From Planctomycetaceae bacterium (GTDB lineage Bacteria; Planctomycetota; Phycisphaerae; Phycisphaerales; SM1A02): 64,000 bases of DNA. The stretch is from positions 1-64,000 of the forward strand of contig CANLMX010000006.1 of the NCBI GenBank assembly GCA_947492385.1. Reading direction: 5' to 3'. Numbering within the stretch: position 1 is the stretch's first letter; the number at the start of each line of letters is the position of its first letter. This document shows, piece after piece, positions 60,432 to 64,000 of the stretch. The notes under the pieces are model-generated. The model worked only from the letters and a program-made list of their open reading frames with translations, was not told the DNA's origin and ran no database searches. Position numbers and translations under genes: made by a program.

Positions 60432-61958
60432 TCAGGACCCTCCCGCCGGTGCCGAGGCGGCGCCGTCGAGGAAGTCGAATGCGTCATCATCGCCGCCGGT
60501 CGACGGGGGGGCGGACGGCGGCTCGGGGGCCGGACGCGCGGCGCGGCCCGCGGGTCCCTCGAGCGTGAGCTTCAGCTGCTCACCGGCGGCGAGGAGCTCG
60601 GTCTCGACCTGCTCGATCCGGTTGTTCAGGTAGTTGAACGGGATCAGGCAGATGATCGCGATGATCAGGCCGAAGGCCGTCGCGATGAGCGCCTCGGCGA
60701 TGCCGCCCGTGATGGCGCCCGGGGAGCTCAGGTCGCCGCCGATCACGGCGAACGATCCCATCATGCCCGTGACCGTTCCTAGGAGGCCCAGGAGCGGCGC
60801 CAGCGTGATGACGGTGTCCAGGACGGCGATGCCGCGCTTGTACCGCTTGATGGTCCGGGTCTCGGCGTAGGTCAGCGCGTGGGACAGCGACTGGTCGCGA
60901 TGCTCGAGCGCAAACCCGAGCGTCTTCACGATCGCGTCCTTCGACCCGTTGGCGATGTCGATGGCCGCCTGCAGGTTGCCCTTGGTGACCTCGCCGAAGA
61001 ACTTCATCACCGTCTTCGGGCTGCGCTTGCGCTGCTCGTTGAGCAGGAAGAACACACGCTCCAGCACCACCGCGAGGCCGATCACCGACGCCGCGAGCAT
61101 GGGCCACATGATCGGCCCGCCCTTGATGAAGATGTGCACCAGGCTGGCCTTGGCCACCAGCGCCTTCAGCGCCCCGCCCCGCGAGGGGTCCAGGGGCAGC
61201 GTTCCGCTTCCCGAGGCCACGAGCGTGCCGAGCGCCGGCCCGAGGTCGCCGTCGAGTGGCCGGATGAGCGGGTTCGCCGAACCGACCTGCGGGACCGCGA
61301 CCCCGGACTCGCCGCTGTCGGCCCGGAACAGCGTCACGGGCCCGATCATCGCGAACTGCCCGTTGAGCACCGTGCCGAGCATGTCGACGCCGACGCCCGC
61401 GAAGCGGACGCCACCGAGCGCCTCGGCGATGCGCTTGATCGTGAGGGCGGCGAACGTGGTCTGGGCGCCGAACTTTTCGCTCGGGGTGAGCGTCTTGTTC
61501 TCGACCGCCTGCTTCGCGGCGACGATCGGCTCGCCGTAGACCTGCAGCTCGCCGACAGCGATCTTCGTCTCGAAGGTGCGGACATACTCGTCGAGCAGGC
61601 TGCTGACGTAGCTCAGCTCGTCCTGGCGCGACTTGATCTCGGCCTGCATCGTGCCGATCTCGAGGGCGCCCGCGTCGACCAGGCGCTGGACGCGCTGCTC
61701 TTCCTTGCGGAGCGCGACCACCTCTTCCTCGAGCGCCGTGAGCTGCTGCGACATCGGCAGCTTCTCCGAGGCGATCTGTGCACGCATGGCGTTGAGGTCG
61801 GCGATGGTCTTGTTGAGCTCCGACTCGGCGTTGCGGGCGACCTTGCCCATCGCGGCGTCGCCGGCGGCCTGCTGGGAGTCGGGCGCCTGCGCGACGGCGG
61901 ACGGCGCGATCGCAAGGGCGGATGCGAGGACGATGATCGTGGCGGCAATGCGGCGCAT
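60432..61958 (-). CDS. ExbB-type proton channel with long N-terminal periplasmic extension
   Basis: A 508-residue protein, twice the size of ordinary ExbB. A signal peptide (MRRIAATIIVLASALAIAPSAVAQ) leads a coiled-coil/periplasmic domain (about 25-255). The channel part follows with three membrane helices: GGPIMWPMLAASVIGLAVVLERVFFLL, TLAPLLGLLGTVTGMMGSF and EALIATAFGLIIAIICLIPFNYL. The extension is as in TtpC-like ExbB proteins of TonB2 systems. It energises TonB by proton flow. Confidence 0.9.
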   Translation of the reverse strand: MRRIAATIIVLASALAIAPSAVAQAPDSQQAAGDAAMGKVARNAESELNKTIADLNAMRAQIASEKLPMSQQLTALEEEVVALRKEEQRVQRLVDAGALEIGTMQAEIKSRQDELSYVSSLLDEYVRTFETKIAVGELQVYGEPIVAAKQAVENKTLTPSEKFGAQTTFAALTIKRIAEALGGVRFAGVGVDMLGTVLNGQFAMIGPVTLFRADSGESGVAVPQVGSANPLIRPLDGDLGPALGTLVASGSGTLPLDPSRGGALKALVAKASLVHIFIKGGPIMWPMLAASVIGLAVVLERVFFLLNEQRKRSPKTVMKFFGEVTKGNLQAAIDIANGSKDAIVKTLGFALEHRDQSLSHALTYAETRTIKRYKRGIAVLDTVITLAPLLGLLGTVTGMMGSFAVIGGDLSSPGAITGGIAEALIATAFGLIIAIICLIPFNYLNNRIEQVETELLAAGEQLKLTLEGPAGRAARPAPEPPSAPPSTGGDDDAFDFLDGAASAPAGGS

Positions 61959-61963
61959 GGGAT

Positions 61964-62860
61964 TCACTTGATCTCCACCGGCAGGGGGACGAACGCAGGC
62001 GGATGCTTGCCTTGGATGACCTCGAGCGCGACGAGCAGCTGGCCCGCGATCTCCGGTGCGGGCTTCCAGTTCCACCCGTCCTCACCCGGGGTGCCGATGC
62101 CGGCTTCGCCGCGCGGCGACAGGTAGTACGCCTGCGCGAGCCCGACGTAGATCACCTGCACTTCGCTGGAGCTTCCGTCGGCGAGCGTCCGGACCTCGTA
62201 CGAGAGGGAGATCTCGCTGTTGGCCCGGTTCATCTCGTTCAGGATGCCCAGCACGTTCTGGAAGCGTTCGGCGACCGTCACGCGCGTGGTCGAGGCCTCG
62301 GTCGGGATGCGCTGCAGGAGCGGTGCGAGCCGCTCGGCCACCGGTTGGGGCATGCGCTTGGCGAGACCGCGAACCTGACCCTCCATCACGCTGACTGCGG
62401 TGGCGAGCTGGGCGGCGGTGGCCTTCAGCTGCTCGTTCTCCGCGACCAGCCGTTCCTTCTTCTGGTCGCTCTCCGCAACGGCCTTGACGCTCTCGGCGAT
62501 CTTCTCCTTGAGGACGCTGACTTCCTTGCCGACCAGCTCGATTCGCCCTTCCAGGATCTCCTTGCCCTGCTGCCAGTCGTTGCGCTCCTTGGCGATGATC
62601 TGCTGGGTCTCGATCCACTTCGCCAGCGTCAGCCGCGTCTCCTCGAGGCCCGGCCGGTCCGAGGGCTCGCTGGCGGCGGCGGGCGCCGGTGCAGCTGCCG
62701 GGGCGGCGCCCGGGGCCTTGGCCGGGGCCTTCGCTCCCGGGGCCGGGGTGCCTTGGCGCGACCGCGCGGGCGCCTTCGCCTGGTCCTGGGCCGCTCCCAG
62801 CATCAGGCATGCGAGCGTGAGCGCGGCGGCCGCGACGGCGATGGGTCGAGTCAGGTGCAT
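61964..62860 (-). CDS. DUF3450-type periplasmic coiled-coil protein, first gene of TonB system
   Basis: A 298-residue exported protein. After a signal peptide (IAVAAAALTLACLMLGAA) and Pro/Ala linker comes a coiled coil (about 80-165) and a C-terminal domain with VIYVGLAQAYYLSPRGEAGIG and DGWNWKPAPEIA. The pattern fits DUF3450, whose genes usually precede TtpC-type exbB. It ends 5 bases before exbB. An alternative ATG at 62869 lies in a palindrome. Confidence 0.82.
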   Translation of the reverse strand: MHLTRPIAVAAAALTLACLMLGAAQDQAKAPARSRQGTPAPGAKAPAKAPGAAPAAAPAPAAASEPSDRPGLEETRLTLAKWIETQQIIAKERNDWQQGKEILEGRIELVGKEVSVLKEKIAESVKAVAESDQKKERLVAENEQLKATAAQLATAVSVMEGQVRGLAKRMPQPVAERLAPLLQRIPTEASTTRVTVAERFQNVLGILNEMNRANSEISLSYEVRTLADGSSSEVQVIYVGLAQAYYLSPRGEAGIGTPGEDGWNWKPAPEIAGQLLVALEVIQGKHPPAFVPLPVEIK

Positions 62861-62876
62861 GGGAACCATGGTTCCC
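62861..62876 (-). promoter_or_regulatory. Perfect 16-bp palindrome at the start of the TonB operon
   Basis: GGGAACCATGGTTCCC directly precedes the DUF3450 ATG and contains the alternative start. Further upstream on the minus strand is TTGCGT, 9 bases, then TATCGT (rc of ACGATA near 62932). The palindrome could be an operator or an mRNA structure controlling the operon. Confidence 0.4.
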
Positions 62877-63094
62877 GGGCGGAGGCATCTGGGCGAGTCG
62901 CCGTTGCCTGCAGCCGATCGGGGACCGGGGACGATATGAACACAACGCAAGTGGTTTGCGAGCGTTCGGTTCAGATTCGGTTGGCGACGTTGGGATTCGC
63001 AGGACGTTCCGTGATGGGAGCGCAACCAGAAATGCGTTCAGGTTCCTGTAACCGGTCCGTTCGACGGCCCCATGGAAGGAGCCCTGTCGTGGAA

Positions 63095-63724
63095 ATGAAG
63101 ACATGCATCGCGCTTGCCGTCGCTGGCGGCGCATTCACCGTCGGCGCCACGAGCGCTGGCATCGCGCCCGGAGCATTCGCCAGCTGGACCTCGTCGGCCC
63201 CACCCGGCTACGTGGAGGACGCGGCGGTTGCCCCCGGACCGGGAACCTACGAGGCATCGGTGACCGATGCCACGGCGTCGCTTGTGTGGGGCGCGTCCTC
63301 GAGCGCGTTGTCTGGTCATGCATCGGGTGGAACGACCGTGACGGCGCGCGCACGCGGCGTGGCGCTCCTGACCTTCGATGGCGACACGTCGTTCGCCATC
63401 ACCTGGGCCATGCAGCAGTGCGTCGCCGAGGGCAACGTGATCGGCTGGGGTCTGGTTGACCTGGCCGGAGGCGGAGACCCGACGCTGGGCGTCCAGTTCG
63501 TGGGCATTGAGGCGACGGCGTTCGGAGGCGTGGCCGCCACTTCGTCGGGCTCCTTCGTGGGTACCGTGGCCGCGGGCACCTACCTGCTGGTGATGGCCGC
63601 CGAGAACGCGGCCGCAGGCGGGGCATTCTCGTACTCGGCGACGTTCTCGCAGGTGCCCACTCCCGGGGCGTTGGTCACCCTGCTGGTTGCGGGCGTGGTG
63701 GCAACGGCGCGTCGGCGCCGATAG
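63095..63724 (+). CDS. Exported protein with VPTPG-type C-terminal sorting tail
   Basis: A 209-residue protein with a signal peptide (MKTCIALAVAGGAFTVGATSA), a beta-rich body and the tail VPTPGALVTLLVAGVVATARRRR, the third sorting-tail protein in the window. An AAGGAG (63076) would suit the GTG at 63089 slightly better than the ATG at 63095. It diverges from the TonB operon across a 234-base gap that holds possible promoters for both. Function unknown. Confidence 0.8.
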   Translation: MKTCIALAVAGGAFTVGATSAGIAPGAFASWTSSAPPGYVEDAAVAPGPGTYEASVTDATASLVWGASSSALSGHASGGTTVTARARGVALLTFDGDTSFAITWAMQQCVAEGNVIGWGLVDLAGGGDPTLGVQFVGIEATAFGGVAATSSGSFVGTVAAGTYLLVMAAENAAAGGAFSYSATFSQVPTPGALVTLLVAGVVATARRRR

Positions 63725-63764
63725 GCCAGCGCACGGCATCCAGAGGCACATGAGCCAAACGACA

Positions 63765-63787
63765 AGCCCCCGGCGGGGCCGGGGGCT
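63765..63787. terminator. Hairpin between sorting-tail gene and tRNA-Val
   Basis: A perfect 10-bp GC-rich stem (63765-63774 with 63778-63787) and 3-base loop, 8 bases past the tRNA 3' end on the minus strand and 40 bases past the plus-strand stop. It can serve both converging transcripts. Confidence 0.65.
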
Positions 63788-63795
63788 GTCTGAGG

Positions 63796-63869
63796 TGGAC
63801 CGTACTGGACTTGAACCAGTGACCCCCTCCGTGTCATGGAGGTGCGCTAGCCAACTGCGCCAACGGTCC
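63796..63869 (-). tRNA. tRNA-Val (anticodon GAC)
   Basis: A 74-base cloverleaf on the minus strand: acceptor GGACCGT/ACGGTCC, D stem GCGC/GCGC, anticodon stem CCTCC/GGAGG with loop ATGACAC, and T arm ACTGG TTCAAGT CCAGT. The anticodon GAC reads GTC/GTT valine codons. CCA is not encoded (the genome reads CCT). Confidence 0.95.
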
Positions 63870-63878
63870 GGCCCGAGG

Positions 63879-63884
63879 AGTGTA
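63879..63884 (-). promoter_or_regulatory. -10 box TACACT of tRNA-Val
   Basis: TACACT on the minus strand with exactly 9 bases to the tRNA 5' end, the same hexamer and distance as for tRNA-Gly. Confidence 0.6.
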
Positions 63885-63980
63885 GCCGGACCGGCCCCCG
63901 GCGCAACTCGTCGAAGTCGCGGGAGCCGTGCGGCCGATGAACCCTGATGACCCGTGTGTTCGGGTCTCAGGAGGCCTCTC

Positions 63981-64000
63981 ATGGACCGTACCCCCGCTGC
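63981..64000 (+). CDS. Start of a gene cut by the window end
   Basis: ATG at 63981 preceded by AGGAGG (63969-63974) with 6 bases between. Only MDRTPA is visible, so no function can be given. Confidence 0.45.

Overview
The window is high-GC bacterial chromosome with dense genes on both strands. It most likely comes from a planctomycete, probably Phycisphaerae. The reasons are the paired PSCyt1-DUF1549-DUF1553 and DUF1501 proteins (32645-36677), several exported proteins ending in dockerin-like repeats of the type DLNGDG..DLG.LLGAWG, others ending in a V-P-x-P-G / hydrophobic / RRRR sorting tail, and two tRNA genes. Species cannot be fixed from the sequence alone.

Layout. 3-3885: a coupled set with the end of a PilT-like ATPase, a membrane-anchored PilB/GspE-like protein whose nucleotide-binding motifs are all degenerate, a CvpA-like membrane protein and a small membrane protein. 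3980-5914: an exported five-haem cytochrome with a dockerin tail. 5921-7823: accC and accB (acetyl-CoA carboxylase). 7926-11012: a BtuFCD-type importer plus a small membrane protein. 11063-15441: a coiled-coil membrane protein, an MsbA-like exporter, aroA and a lone groES. 15468-25625: apt and the tyrosine/homogentisate catabolic genes hppD, hmgA and fah, with an uncharacterised 308-residue protein, an MFS transporter and a HicA-like protein read in one direction behind fah. 25719-27089: two sorting-tail proteins. 27336-29093: tRNA-Gly(CCC) with duplicated copies of its 3' end bracketing a small accessory segment. 29431-36677: a dockerin protein, a cytoplasmic hybrid histidine kinase and the planctomycete cytochrome/DUF1501 pair. 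36716-42607: an MscS channel fused to a cyclic-nucleotide domain, a P450, an alkaline-phosphatase-superfamily phosphodiesterase, and a DUF155 protein joined in frame through an amber codon to an M48 peptidase. 42576-50682: aminotransferase, MscK-like channel, RluA-like synthase, a trypsin-like/PDZ protease operon and a dockerin-only protein. 50698-62860: a complete TonB uptake locus. 63095-64000: a sorting-tail protein, tRNA-Val(GAC) and the start of another gene.

How the genes work together. The TonB locus reads leftward and holds DUF3450, an ExbB with an N-terminal periplasmic extension, ExbD, TonB, a TPR protein, a secreted beta-helix/dockerin protein, a second TPR-like lipoprotein, an Oar-like outer-membrane receptor and a DUF4142 protein. 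It looks like a self-contained import machine with its own surface partner. The tyrosine genes cover 4-hydroxyphenylpyruvate to fumarate plus acetoacetate, but no recognisable maleylacetoacetate isomerase is present. Many genes that start a transcript have a TANNNT box only 5-11 bases before the start codon and no Shine-Dalgarno sequence. Both tRNA genes carry TACACT nine bases before their 5' ends. Together this suggests widespread leaderless mRNAs in this organism.
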